The notes beneath the pieces are model-generated. The model worked only from the letters and a program-made list of their open reading frames with translations, searched no databases and had not been told where the DNA came from. Of a stretch of 64,000 nt of DNA, positions 52,660-60,419 are shown piece by piece (position 1 is the stretch's first letter; every line of letters begins with the position of its first letter). Source of the DNA: UBA9732 sp003456855 (lineage in GTDB: Bacteria > Spirochaetota > Spirochaetia > Sphaerochaetales > Sphaerochaetaceae); contig CAMOUY010000001.1 of the NCBI GenBank assembly GCA_946626785.1, positions 1 to 64,000 on the forward strand, written 5' to 3'. The position numbers and the translations under genes were made by a program.

Positions 52660-52842
52660 ATGGAAGAAAGAAACAACGAAAGAAGTCAGACAATAGTCAA
52701 GAAGACGGTCAAGACAGGCATCTCCTTCGGAAGCGCCTTGGCAATGGTGATAAGCTACACAGCCTGGCATTCCATCGGATGGGCAATCGTCCATGGAATC
52801 TTCAGCTGGTTCTATGTGCTCTATTATATTATCCGCTACTGA
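52660..52842 (+). CDS. Small membrane protein, unknown
   Basis: The 60-residue protein has a charged N-terminus (MEERNNERSQTIVKKTVK). Two hydrophobic stretches follow, FGSALAMVISYTAW and IGWAIVHGIFSWFYVLYYII, and it ends in RY. The site GGGAGAG lies 5 to 6 bases before the ATG, which supports translation. I do not recognise a family. It lies between the acetyltransferase and the convergent rsmD. Confidence 0.7.
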   Translation: MEERNNERSQTIVKKTVKTGISFGSALAMVISYTAWHSIGWAIVHGIFSWFYVLYYIIRY

Positions 52843-52845
52843 TTC

Positions 52846-53424
52846 TCAGTTTCCGAGTGGCGCTTCGCTGGTGTTCCTGTAGAACTTCAGCATGTTGCGA
52901 CCGTATTTCCTCGTGTCTATCAACTTGAGGTCGCCGATCTGTTCAGGCCACTGGTCCTCCTCTGGGGCCGGGAAGTGGATTATGAATAGACCGTCAGGCT
53001 TCACGCATTTGCGCCTGTCCGTCAACTCTGCAAGCTGGATCTTGTTTCCCATCGGGAAAGGAGGGTCTGCGTAGACGATATCATATTGCATCTGGGCAGT
53101 TGGTATGAATTTCAGGACATTGGAATTGAAGATCTTGATGTCGCATTCGGCAAGGGCCCAGGAGATGTTCTTCTCCATGGTCGGGCGCTTCAGCTTGTCC
53201 ATCTCGACCAGATGTACCAGAGTTGCACCTCTGGATGCTGCTTCAAGGCCTACGCAGCCGCTGCCTGAGAACAGGTCGCAGAAGGAGGCTCCGTCAAGAG
53301 GTCCAAGGATCGAGAACAGGGATTCGCGCATTCTGTCCATGGCTGGGCGTATCTCGAGCTCCCCCTTGGGGATGATGACACGTCTGCCACAGTACTTGCC
53401 GCCGGTGATTCGCATAGTAAGCAT
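52846..53424 (-). CDS. rsmD: 16S rRNA (guanine(966)-N2)-methyltransferase RsmD
   Basis: The 192-residue SAM-dependent methyltransferase acts on 16S rRNA G966. Motif I is CDLFSGSGCVGLEAASRGA and the catalytic motif is YADPPF (near 117-122). The typical N-terminus MRITGGKYCGRRVIIPKG and RPAMDRMRESLFSIL are present. AGG lies 6 bases before the ATG at MLTMRI. It follows the FAD subunit gene by two bases, so it is the last gene of the oxidoreductase operon, an odd partner. Confidence 0.93.
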   Translation of the reverse strand: MLTMRITGGKYCGRRVIIPKGELEIRPAMDRMRESLFSILGPLDGASFCDLFSGSGCVGLEAASRGATLVHLVEMDKLKRPTMEKNISWALAECDIKIFNSNVLKFIPTAQMQYDIVYADPPFPMGNKIQLAELTDRRKCVKPDGLFIIHFPAPEEDQWPEQIGDLKLIDTRKYGRNMLKFYRNTSEAPLGN

Positions 53425-53426
53425 GG

Positions 53427-54347
53427 TCAGCCTGCCAGGTAGTTGATGTTGATGTCGTTGAGCACAACGTCCAGAAGCCTTACTGCACGCTCTATCTGAA
53501 GCTGGTCCACATTCTGGCGCACAGATAGCTTGAGGTCGGAGGCAAGGCGCCTTGTGATCTTGGAGATCTTGTCCGATGTAAGCGGGAAGGTGATTGTGGA
53601 CAGCAGGTTGTCGAAGTCCTGCGACATGTAGAAGCAGGCGTTCGGAAGGGTTATGCAGAGACTTGGTGTCATGATGTTGCCCTGGCTGATGCTGTACTGC
53701 AGACCCATGATCACGGACTCGGAAGGGTTGAGCATAGGGGAGTCCAGGACCTTGAAGACGAACTGGTTCTGGGAAGTCGTCATGTCGGTCGGGATTCTGA
53801 TCTTTGTCAGCAGGGCGCTGTCGGCGAACAGGAAGTTTCCTCTTCTGTCATAGAGCTTGGAGATGGGCATCCATCTTGCTGTTGCGGACTTGGAGACCAT
53901 CCTCACTTCAGCCTGCACATTCAGCGTGGCAAGGACACAGCTTAGGGTGAACCTCATGTCCGAGGTGCACAGAGAGCCTCCTATGGTTGCCTGGTTCCTG
54001 ATGACGGAGCTTCCTATCGAGTTGATTGCCTTGTAGAGCTCCTTCGAGAAGATGAAGCTTCCCATTGTCAGAAGCTGCTGGATCGTTACCATGGCACCCG
54101 CTTCCAGATAACGGTCTGCGTGGTAGATCCTGGAAAGGTCCTGGATGCCTGCAAGCGAGATTATGTCCCTCTGGTTCGTGTTCGGATAGAAGTTCGGGCG
54201 GCTCATGATATAGGTTCCGCCAGCCCAGAAGTGGGCGTCGGGGTTCTTGAGCTTGTTGGAAATTGCTTCGCTTATCGTCTTCGGAGTGAAGACTGTCGGG
54301 GATCTAAGACCTTCTGGCACGGCGTCTGCTCCTGTATTTGTATGCAA
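53427..54347 (-). CDS. FAD-binding subunit, xanthine dehydrogenase family (CoxM-like)
   Basis: The 306-residue subunit has the FAD-binding blocks HFWAGGTYIMSR (near 40-51; normal families have AGGT/N) and IRNQATIGGSLCTSDM. The C-terminal CO-dehydrogenase flavoprotein domain follows. It should pass electrons from the iron-sulfur subunit to an acceptor. Its start overlaps the iron-sulfur gene by 44 bases. It is more divergent than typical, but both flavin contact motifs are visible. Confidence 0.85.
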   Translation of the reverse strand: MHTNTGADAVPEGLRSPTVFTPKTISEAISNKLKNPDAHFWAGGTYIMSRPNFYPNTNQRDIISLAGIQDLSRIYHADRYLEAGAMVTIQQLLTMGSFIFSKELYKAINSIGSSVIRNQATIGGSLCTSDMRFTLSCVLATLNVQAEVRMVSKSATARWMPISKLYDRRGNFLFADSALLTKIRIPTDMTTSQNQFVFKVLDSPMLNPSESVIMGLQYSISQGNIMTPSLCITLPNACFYMSQDFDNLLSTITFPLTSDKISKITRRLASDLKLSVRQNVDQLQIERAVRLLDVVLNDININYLAG

Positions 54348-54876
54348 GGTTGATTATCTTCTCAAGGTCTGAGACCTCGATGCACTGGCAGCTGCTCATT
54401 GCCATCTCCCTGGCAATCATCTCTGTGTCCATTGAACCGGAGCCGACTCTGTTTCTGGCCGCCTGCTCATTGGTTCCTGATTGGGCCTGGATGTTGAAGC
54501 CGCTGATTCTGCTCTGGTTCTCCTTGTCCATCTTGTTGAGGATGGATTCGATGATGACCGTCTTTGACGGATAGCACTGTGGGCAAGGCTGGTTCCCTAC
54601 ATCCACGTAGGCACGCTCGATGTCGTGGCAGAACCTTGTCTTCTGGAAACCCTCGAAGGTCAGGATGCTGGCACCGTTCAGCTTGAAAGCCGGAACCAGA
54701 CAGCTCAGGGCTGCGTTTCCGTTGATCAGGACTATGCAGTTTCCGCAGGAGGCTCCAAGGCACTGTGAATTCTGTGCGAATGTCGGGATCTGCTCGTTGA
54801 GGATCTGGCTCAAAGGTTTGTCTGAGTTCACTACAAGGGAGTACTGTGAACCGTTTATGTTGCAGTTAAGTCTCAT
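54304..54876 (-). CDS. [2Fe-2S] subunit, xanthine dehydrogenase family (CoxS-like)
   Basis: The 190-residue subunit carries two [2Fe-2S] clusters. The plant-type cluster has C39, C44, C47 and C59 (CLGASCGNC..C). The second has C98, C101 (CPQC) and C163, C165 (CQC). All eight ligands are thus present, though the linker between the halves of the second site is longer and less conserved than in relatives. Its first four bases overlap the molybdenum-type subunit stop (ATGA). Confidence 0.85.
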   Translation of the reverse strand: MRLNCNINGSQYSLVVNSDKPLSQILNEQIPTFAQNSQCLGASCGNCIVLINGNAALSCLVPAFKLNGASILTFEGFQKTRFCHDIERAYVDVGNQPCPQCYPSKTVIIESILNKMDKENQSRISGFNIQAQSGTNEQAARNRVGSGSMDTEMIAREMAMSSCQCIEVSDLEKIINLAYKYRSRRRARRS

Positions 54877-56888
54877 TTCTCGCCTCCTGTGACGGAGAAG
54901 ACCGACTCTCCGAAGGATGTGTTCTTCCTGGCGATGCCCAGGATGTCATCGCTTGTGACAGGGATCTTGTAGATCTGATGGCCAAGGGCCTGAGAGAGGG
55001 CGCCGATCAGGGCTGCCGTTGTCAGACCTCTGAGACCTGATGTCATGGACGATGCCGTGAAATCACCTTGCTGGTCGAAATCGATATACATGTTGCACTT
55101 CGCGGAGGATCTCGGGCAGATGTCCGAGAGAACCGTGGTGATTGTGTGTCTTGCCTTGTTGAGCAGCTTTTCCTTGTCGAAGACATGGCCGAGGTGGAAG
55201 TTCACCCAGATGTTATCGATGATAGGGGAGAGCATGATTGTGTCTATGTGGAGGTCGATGACAACAGAACCCAGACTTGCGCTGAAGAAGAACGGGTCTG
55301 TAAGCTCCGCCTCATACTCGGAAGTGATTGTCAACGGCAGTCTTGAGAAGGCTCTCTTCCTCTCAAGCTCGGAACAGGCCCTCATCAGAAGCGATGACAC
55401 GATGCCGACCTTCCTTGAAAGGACGCTCGGTCCGAGCTCCAGGATGGCAGGGTTGTTGATATCCATGAAGAAGATGTCCTCTGCAGGGATGTCTATGATC
55501 TTTCTGATGGTGTCCTTCCAGATTGCTGCCATTGATCTGTCTGCTATTATTCCTGTGTTCACGACCAGGGTCTCGTCCTCGTTCATGGTGACGGAGAGGG
55601 AGAACTTCTCGCTTGCGTTGATGTGCTGCGAGAATCCCATGATGCTTTCACCGGAGGCGATTCCGATTCCCCTTGAATAGTTCACAAGAGGGTTCATCTT
55701 GACGCTCTTCAGATGGGCCTGGGCGTTGGAGGAATACTTTCTTGAATACCAGGATTCGTCTATGACGGCCTTGATTGTAGGGCCGAGCTTGTTGAAGTCC
55801 GTGCTGGACCTGACGCTCTGAGATAGAGGGAAGCCCTTGGCAGGCACGTTGGAGACCCTGTTCAGTCTCCAGATTCCAGGCTGCATGCCAATCGAGATTG
55901 CAAGGCGTGAGAAGTGCTGCTCCGTTCCTGCAAGGGCCATGGAGAAGCCAAGGTCCCCGAAGAAGTTCGCAGGAGGGGTTGAGCTTCTTGTGATTGAGAT
56001 GTTCACGTCTGCAGCCTTCATCGGATAGTTGGAGACAAGACCCGCCAGGATGCTGTGGCAGACTTCCTGGGAGAAGTAAGGGAAGGCTCCCAGATCAACG
56101 ATGCAGTGAGCCCTGTCTGCAAGCAGGGTTCCGTCTGGAAGGAAGGCCGTCTCGTGGGTGATGTTCATCCTTGTCTGCCAGGAGACCATTGGGGAGCTGA
56201 ACTGCACGAGCTCGCCCGACTGTATTGCCGCAAGGGCCGCTACGGTGGCGAGGATCGAAGGAAGCACTACCAGCTGGTCATAAGGTGCGTAGTATGGCTG
56301 TGGATGAATGACGATGTCGCTGAGCTCGCAGCCCAAGTTCTGGGCAATCGTCTTTCTGAGATGTGTAGGCCACTGGGTTGCGACCCTTATGTTTATCCTA
56401 CCGTCCTTCTGGACGGCGAAGACCTTCTGGTCTCCGAGCATCGTGTTGCTGAACGGGTCCACCTCGAAGGAGGACTTGAAGACCTTTGCCTTCTCGTTGA
56501 AATAATCGTCTGTGTTGCCGTAGGACCAGATGAAGGGAGCACCGTACTGCTTGCCGTCGTAGTCCTCGGAATCCTGTCTGATCTGGTAGGAGACCTTTAC
56601 TTCCCTGCAGAAGAGCTCGACATCCTCGGCCTCATAGCCAAAGACTGCAAGCACGGGCTGCCCCTTGTAGGAGACCTCGTCCCTTGCAAAGAAGGGGAGC
56701 TCCTCGTCCATGATTCTGACGCATCCGTTTGCGCCGAAGTCTGCAGCGCTAAGAACCAGCATGTGACGGAACTGGTTCTCGCTAGGGAGGCTGATGTCGG
56801 CAATTTTGCCCCTGGAGACGGTCGATGTCACGAGGCGTCCGATCAGATGCTTTTTATTTAGGTCGAAAAGGTCGCTTTGTTCAGGCAT
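54873..56888 (-). CDS. Divergent molybdopterin-type large subunit, xanthine dehydrogenase family
   Basis: The 671-residue protein aligns to CoxL/XdhC-type subunits by GRLVTSTVSRGKIADISLP, DEVSYKGQPVLAVFGYEAEDVEL and TQWPTHLRKTIAQNLG. Key cofactor motifs are changed. GGGFGGK, which contacts molybdopterin, is replaced by PYYAPYDQ (198-205). The RGFG loop after TPPA is replaced by FFGDLGF (309-315). The late VGEP is FGES, with a possible catalytic Glu661. The chain ends ten residues later, much earlier than in relatives (about 750-800 residues). Molybdenum may no longer be bound, or another substrate is used. It is first in a four-gene operon. Confidence 0.78.
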   Translation of the reverse strand: MPEQSDLFDLNKKHLIGRLVTSTVSRGKIADISLPSENQFRHMLVLSAADFGANGCVRIMDEELPFFARDEVSYKGQPVLAVFGYEAEDVELFCREVKVSYQIRQDSEDYDGKQYGAPFIWSYGNTDDYFNEKAKVFKSSFEVDPFSNTMLGDQKVFAVQKDGRINIRVATQWPTHLRKTIAQNLGCELSDIVIHPQPYYAPYDQLVVLPSILATVAALAAIQSGELVQFSSPMVSWQTRMNITHETAFLPDGTLLADRAHCIVDLGAFPYFSQEVCHSILAGLVSNYPMKAADVNISITRSSTPPANFFGDLGFSMALAGTEQHFSRLAISIGMQPGIWRLNRVSNVPAKGFPLSQSVRSSTDFNKLGPTIKAVIDESWYSRKYSSNAQAHLKSVKMNPLVNYSRGIGIASGESIMGFSQHINASEKFSLSVTMNEDETLVVNTGIIADRSMAAIWKDTIRKIIDIPAEDIFFMDINNPAILELGPSVLSRKVGIVSSLLMRACSELERKRAFSRLPLTITSEYEAELTDPFFFSASLGSVVIDLHIDTIMLSPIIDNIWVNFHLGHVFDKEKLLNKARHTITTVLSDICPRSSAKCNMYIDFDQQGDFTASSMTSGLRGLTTAALIGALSQALGHQIYKIPVTSDDILGIARKNTSFGESVFSVTGGEK

Positions 56889-56962
56889 GATTCTAGAATA
56901 TCACCCATGGGTTTTTTCAACAATAGTGGAATTACAAGGAGATTTAATATAATATTTAGGCC

Positions 56963-59128
56963 ATGGAGAACTACAGAGACAACATCAAGGACTACATCAG
57001 CCGCGCCAGGGACCTCAGAGCCCTTTTGACTGAGTATCAGAGAGCATATTACGTGACAGGAAGACCCCTTGTCTCCGACCTGGAGTACGACCGCCTTTTT
57101 GATGAGCTCTCGCACCTTGAGGCGGAGCATCCCGAGCTTCGTACGCCGGATTCCCCCACACAGAGGGTTGGAAGCGACCTTTCCTCCGATTTCCCGGAGA
57201 TTGAGCATACAATTCCCGTCCTGAGTCTGGACAAGGCCTACAGCGACGAGGAGATCCTTTCCTGGATCACTAAGACAACCAAGAACACAGGAGAGAACCT
57301 CTCCTTCGTCCTGGAGGAGAAGCTTGACGGCTTCTCCATCGTCCTCTACTACGAGAGAGGCCTGTTGATTCGCGCCGTCACCAGAGGAAACGGCTTCGTG
57401 GGCAATGACGTAACTGCAAACGTGAAGACCATCAAGGCTGTGCCTCTGAGACTCACAGAGCCTGTGGACATTGCCGTCAGAGGTGAGGTCTTCCTCAGAA
57501 AGAGCGAATTCGAGAGGATAAACGCCACCTTGGTGGAACCATACGCAAATCCAAGAAACCTTGCAGCAGGAACAATCAGACGCAACAAGAGCAGCGAGAC
57601 CGCTCAGGTCCCTCTCTCCATCTACGTGTATGAGGGTTTCTGGGCAGAGGATATCCCATACACAGACCACATCCAGATTCTGAGCAGACTCAGAACCCTG
57701 GGTTTCCCTGTGGATCCGAACCTGTCCTATTTCTGCAAGAACGCAGACGAGGCCTCAAGAAGGCTGGAGCAGGCAGGTCTTCCAGGCAAAGCCGGAAGCT
57801 TCGATGATATTCCTCAGGCCATCGCTGACAGAACGGTAACCAGGGCGGACCTCCCTTATGAGATCGACGGTCTGGTGGTGAAGGTCAACGAACTCTCCAC
57901 AAGAGAGGAGCTGGGATACACCGGACATCATCCTCGTTGGGCAATCGCCTACAAGTTCGAGGCTCCTCAGGCGGAGACGCAGGTTCTGGACATCGACGTC
58001 CAGGTTGGAAGGACCGGAAGAATCACTCCTATGGCAAGAGTCCGCGAGACCCAGCTCTCCGGAAGCACGATCAGAAACATAACCCTGCACAACCAGGACT
58101 ACATCGATGAACTGGAGCTTGCAATCGGCGATACAGTGGCCATCTCCAAGAGAGGCGACGTCATTCCAGCCGTGGAGCTTGTGCTTGAGAAAAACAGCAG
58201 CGGAAACACTACCTGGCAGATGCCGGACAGCTGTCCAGTATGCAAAACCGCCCTTGTGAAGCGTGGAGCCCACCATTTCTGCCCGAACTATGACTGTCCT
58301 GCACAGGCAAAGGGAAGGATATCCTTCTTCTGCGCAAAGGAACAGATGGACATCGAGGGTCTTGGACCGAAGACCGTGGAGACCCTTTATGAAAACGGCT
58401 TTGTGAAGAGCATCAGGGACCTCTACACCTTTGACTACAACCAGCTGACCGGCATAAAGGGCTTCGGCGGCAATGAGAGCAGGAAGGTGGATGGCATCAA
58501 GATGGCCATAGAGCAGAGCAGAAACACTCCTTTCCGCAATGTTCTGGTGTCCCTGGGCATATCTGAATTCGGAAAGAAGGCCGTTGATCTGGTCTGTGAT
58601 GCAGGCTACGACAGCATGGACAAACTCCTTGCCGTTGCCGATGCCAACGACATTGAAAGCCTGTCTTCTATCAACGGAATCGGCCCGATTACGGCTCAAT
58701 TAATAGTCGATGGCCTAAAATCTGAGCATACTAGAAGATTAATAGAGGATTTGCGAACAGCAGGACTTCAAATGCAGGACAAAAAGCAGGAGGGGCCTGC
58801 TTATCAGCAGATTTTCGAGGGTCAGACCTGGTGTGTGACCGGCTCCTTCGTGAACTTCAACCCCAGAGGCAAGGCCATGGACGAGATAAAGAGGCGTGGA
58901 GGCGTGGAGGTATCCGGAGTCTCGAAGAAGACGTCCTGCCTTCTTGCCGGAAGTGGAGCTGGAAGCAAGCTGGACAAGGCAAGGGCCTTCGGTGTCAGGA
59001 TTGTGGAAGAGGAGGAGTTCTTGCAGATGCTTGCCTCTTCAATGCCTGTGGGAGAGAGTTCCAAGGTCTCTGCGGAGGAGAAACCTGCTACAGAGAACAA
59101 AGTAGACGAGCAACTGGAGCTGTTCTGA
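56963..59128 (+). CDS. ligA: NAD-dependent DNA ligase
   Basis: The 721-residue ligase seals Okazaki fragments. Order of parts: the Ia domain with YDRLFDELSHLE, the adenylation domain with EEKLDGFSIVLYY (lysine of KxDG near residue 121), the OB fold, and the zinc finger CPVCKTALV..HFCPNYDCPAQ. The HhH domain and a C-terminal BRCT domain (about 610-690) follow. A short acidic tail follows. It starts 74 bases from the divergent molybdo-type operon and is followed 10 bases later by a ModE-like gene. Confidence 0.98.
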   Translation: MENYRDNIKDYISRARDLRALLTEYQRAYYVTGRPLVSDLEYDRLFDELSHLEAEHPELRTPDSPTQRVGSDLSSDFPEIEHTIPVLSLDKAYSDEEILSWITKTTKNTGENLSFVLEEKLDGFSIVLYYERGLLIRAVTRGNGFVGNDVTANVKTIKAVPLRLTEPVDIAVRGEVFLRKSEFERINATLVEPYANPRNLAAGTIRRNKSSETAQVPLSIYVYEGFWAEDIPYTDHIQILSRLRTLGFPVDPNLSYFCKNADEASRRLEQAGLPGKAGSFDDIPQAIADRTVTRADLPYEIDGLVVKVNELSTREELGYTGHHPRWAIAYKFEAPQAETQVLDIDVQVGRTGRITPMARVRETQLSGSTIRNITLHNQDYIDELELAIGDTVAISKRGDVIPAVELVLEKNSSGNTTWQMPDSCPVCKTALVKRGAHHFCPNYDCPAQAKGRISFFCAKEQMDIEGLGPKTVETLYENGFVKSIRDLYTFDYNQLTGIKGFGGNESRKVDGIKMAIEQSRNTPFRNVLVSLGISEFGKKAVDLVCDAGYDSMDKLLAVADANDIESLSSINGIGPITAQLIVDGLKSEHTRRLIEDLRTAGLQMQDKKQEGPAYQQIFEGQTWCVTGSFVNFNPRGKAMDEIKRRGGVEVSGVSKKTSCLLAGSGAGSKLDKARAFGVRIVEEEEFLQMLASSMPVGESSKVSAEEKPATENKVDEQLELF

Positions 59129-59138
59129 GGAGGACATC

Positions 59139-59507
59139 ATGGATGCTATGAATCTCAAGGTCAAACTTTATCTGGAGAACGAGAACGACAAGTTCATGGG
59201 AATCGGGGTTCTTTGGCTTCTTCAAAAGGTCAAGGAATGCAGATCGCTGAGAGAGGCGGCTGCCGAGATGGGTATCTCCTATTCCAAGGCCTTCAGGATG
59301 GTGAAGAACCTTGAGTCGGCTCTTGGAGAGGATGTCCTTGAGAGAAGAAGGGGAGGTTCGGACAGAAGTGGAGCCTCCCTGACTCCCTTCGGCGAGGAGT
59401 TCATCATCCTGTATGATGAGTTCCAGAAGAAGTGCAAGGGCCTTCTGAAGGAGCCTTTCTCCGAATTCTCCGACAAACTCAATGAACTTTTGTGCAAGAA
59501 TCAATAG
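59139..59507 (+). CDS. ModE N-terminal-like winged-helix regulator
   Basis: The 122-residue protein has the LysR/ModE-type DNA-binding domain: KVKLYLENENDKFMGIGVLWLLQKVKECRSLREAAAEMGISYSKAFRMVKNLESALGEDVLERRRGGSDRSGASLTPFGEEFI. ModE controls molybdate uptake and molybdoenzyme genes. This protein lacks the molybdate-binding MOP domains, as some single-domain members do. It shares a locus with a molybdenum-hydroxylase-like operon, though ligA lies between. GGAGGA lies 6 bases before the ATG. It is probably co-transcribed with ligA. Confidence 0.82.
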   Translation: MDAMNLKVKLYLENENDKFMGIGVLWLLQKVKECRSLREAAAEMGISYSKAFRMVKNLESALGEDVLERRRGGSDRSGASLTPFGEEFIILYDEFQKKCKGLLKEPFSEFSDKLNELLCKNQ

Positions 59508-59610
59508 TTTTAAAAATTTCGTGATTTATTTATCTCTTTTGTGTTTGTAGAATTATAAAATACAAGTGTTGGTTTTTACAATTTTTCATGGAAAAATTTC
59601 CAAAAACCTA

Positions 59611-59639
59611 TTGCCTAATCAACTAAAAAGTTTTATGTT
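59611..59639 (+). promoter_or_regulatory. Candidate promoter of the small RNA
   Basis: TTGCCT and TATGTT are 17 bp apart, each with four of six consensus bases. The start would be near 59646. Confidence 0.5.
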
Positions 59640-59683
59640 CTCAAGCGTGAGATGTAAATCTCAACCTCCTTTTGTTCCCCCAT
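59633..59683 (-). CDS. Possible 16-residue micro-ORF, antisense to the small RNA
   Basis: On the minus strand, AAAAGGAGG stands 7 bases before an ATG that encodes MGEQKEVEIYISRLRT. The ribosome site falls in the loop, and the ATG in the 3' arm, of a CCCCATGG/CCATGGGG hairpin. A possible promoter lies upstream on that strand (TTGACT-17-TCTATT, 59741-59769). The peptide is not hydrophobic. I cannot tell whether this strand is transcribed; the plus-strand reading as a small RNA explains the same bases. Confidence 0.35.
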   Translation of the reverse strand: MGEQKEVEIYISRLRT

Positions 59684-59718
59684 GGTTTGACCTCCTTTTA
59701 TCCATGGGGTTTTTTTTT
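59646..59718 (+). ncRNA. Candidate small RNA with two anti-Shine-Dalgarno seeds
   Basis: About 73 bases read as a compact small RNA. A 5-bp hairpin (GAGAT/ATCTC, 59649-59662) comes first. A single-stranded ACCTCCTTTTG follows, then a terminator stem CCCCATGG (59678-59685) with CCATGGGG (59702-59709), and nine T. The 16-base loop of that stem again holds GACCTCCTTTT. Both unpaired segments equal the 3' tail of 16S rRNA (ACCTCCTTT), so they could pair with ribosome sites of many messages. A promoter is placed correctly upstream. No family such as 6S or tmRNA fits. Confidence 0.55.
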
Positions 59719-59812
59719 GCCCAAATCCCAGTTTAACGTGAATAGAAACTGCATATTTTTTGCAGTCAAAAATTTTTAAATATGTAAAAAACAGCCTGTT
59801 TCACGGGTGTTT

Positions 59813-59897
59813 CTGTATATAATAACACGATTTGCATTTTTTATCCTTGTTAGTTTTGTATTTGTACTGTATATTTGAGTTGTTTTGCACTGTATAT
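59813..59897 (+). promoter_or_regulatory. Direct repeats upstream of argR
   Basis: CTGTATAT occurs three times, at 59813, 59867 and 59890. The last two belong to a longer repeat, TTGYACTGTATAT, 23 bp apart, about two helical turns. They lie 40 to 120 bases before argR and may be sites for self-control. They differ from the E. coli ARG box. Confidence 0.5.
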
Positions 59898-59935
59898 CAA
59901 AACATTTCATGACACATTTTCGGAGGAATGTATAA

Positions 59936-60406
59936 ATGAAGCAGAGATACAATAGGCTGACTGTCATCAAAGACCTCATCAAGAAGAACCGCATTGACAA
60001 TCAGGACACTCTTCTGAACCTTCTCAAAGAGGAGGGTTATTCAGTCACACAGGCCACCCTTTCAAGGGACCTCAAGATGCTGAAGGTCGGTAAGATCTCA
60101 GACGGCTGGAGTGGTTACTACTATTCGCTTCCGGACAACGATCTGGTTGCAGAATCGGAGAAGAGTTACATTCAGGACGTGAGAAGAGGCGTTGTCTCCA
60201 TGGAGTTCAGCGGAAACATCGGAGTCATCAAGACTCGCGAGGGACATGCCAACAGCGTGGCTGTAGGCCTTGAGGCCCTGGCACTTCCTGAGATTCTCGG
60301 CACCCTTGCCGGTGATGACACAATCATGGTCATCCTCAGAGAGGGAATGACAAAGGAAGATCTGCAGGAGAGTTTCAAGACTCGCATTCCAGAGATCGAG
60401 GACTGA
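59936..60406 (+). CDS. argR: Arginine repressor ArgR
   Basis: The 156-residue protein has an N-terminal winged helix (IKDLIKKNRIDNQDTLLNLLKEEGYSVTQATLSRDLKMLKVGKI, about 10-55). The C-terminal hexamer domain has arginine-binding HANSVAVGLEALALPEILGTLAGDDTIMVILR, including the GT-x-AGDDT motif. The length is normal. CGGAGGA lies about 8 bases before the ATG. It precedes pgi by 13 bases, so they may share a transcript although their roles differ. Confidence 0.95.
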   Translation: MKQRYNRLTVIKDLIKKNRIDNQDTLLNLLKEEGYSVTQATLSRDLKMLKVGKISDGWSGYYYSLPDNDLVAESEKSYIQDVRRGVVSMEFSGNIGVIKTREGHANSVAVGLEALALPEILGTLAGDDTIMVILREGMTKEDLQESFKTRIPEIED

Positions 60407-60419
60407 GGGGAATAAGGAA

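Noticed and set aside
57755..58699. 314-codon minus-strand frame inside ligA
   Set aside because: Antisense shadow of the ligase; no supporting motif.
59785..59815. TTTCACGGGTGTTTC as a degenerate parS
   Set aside because: Does not keep the CACGTG centre and is far from the parS cluster.
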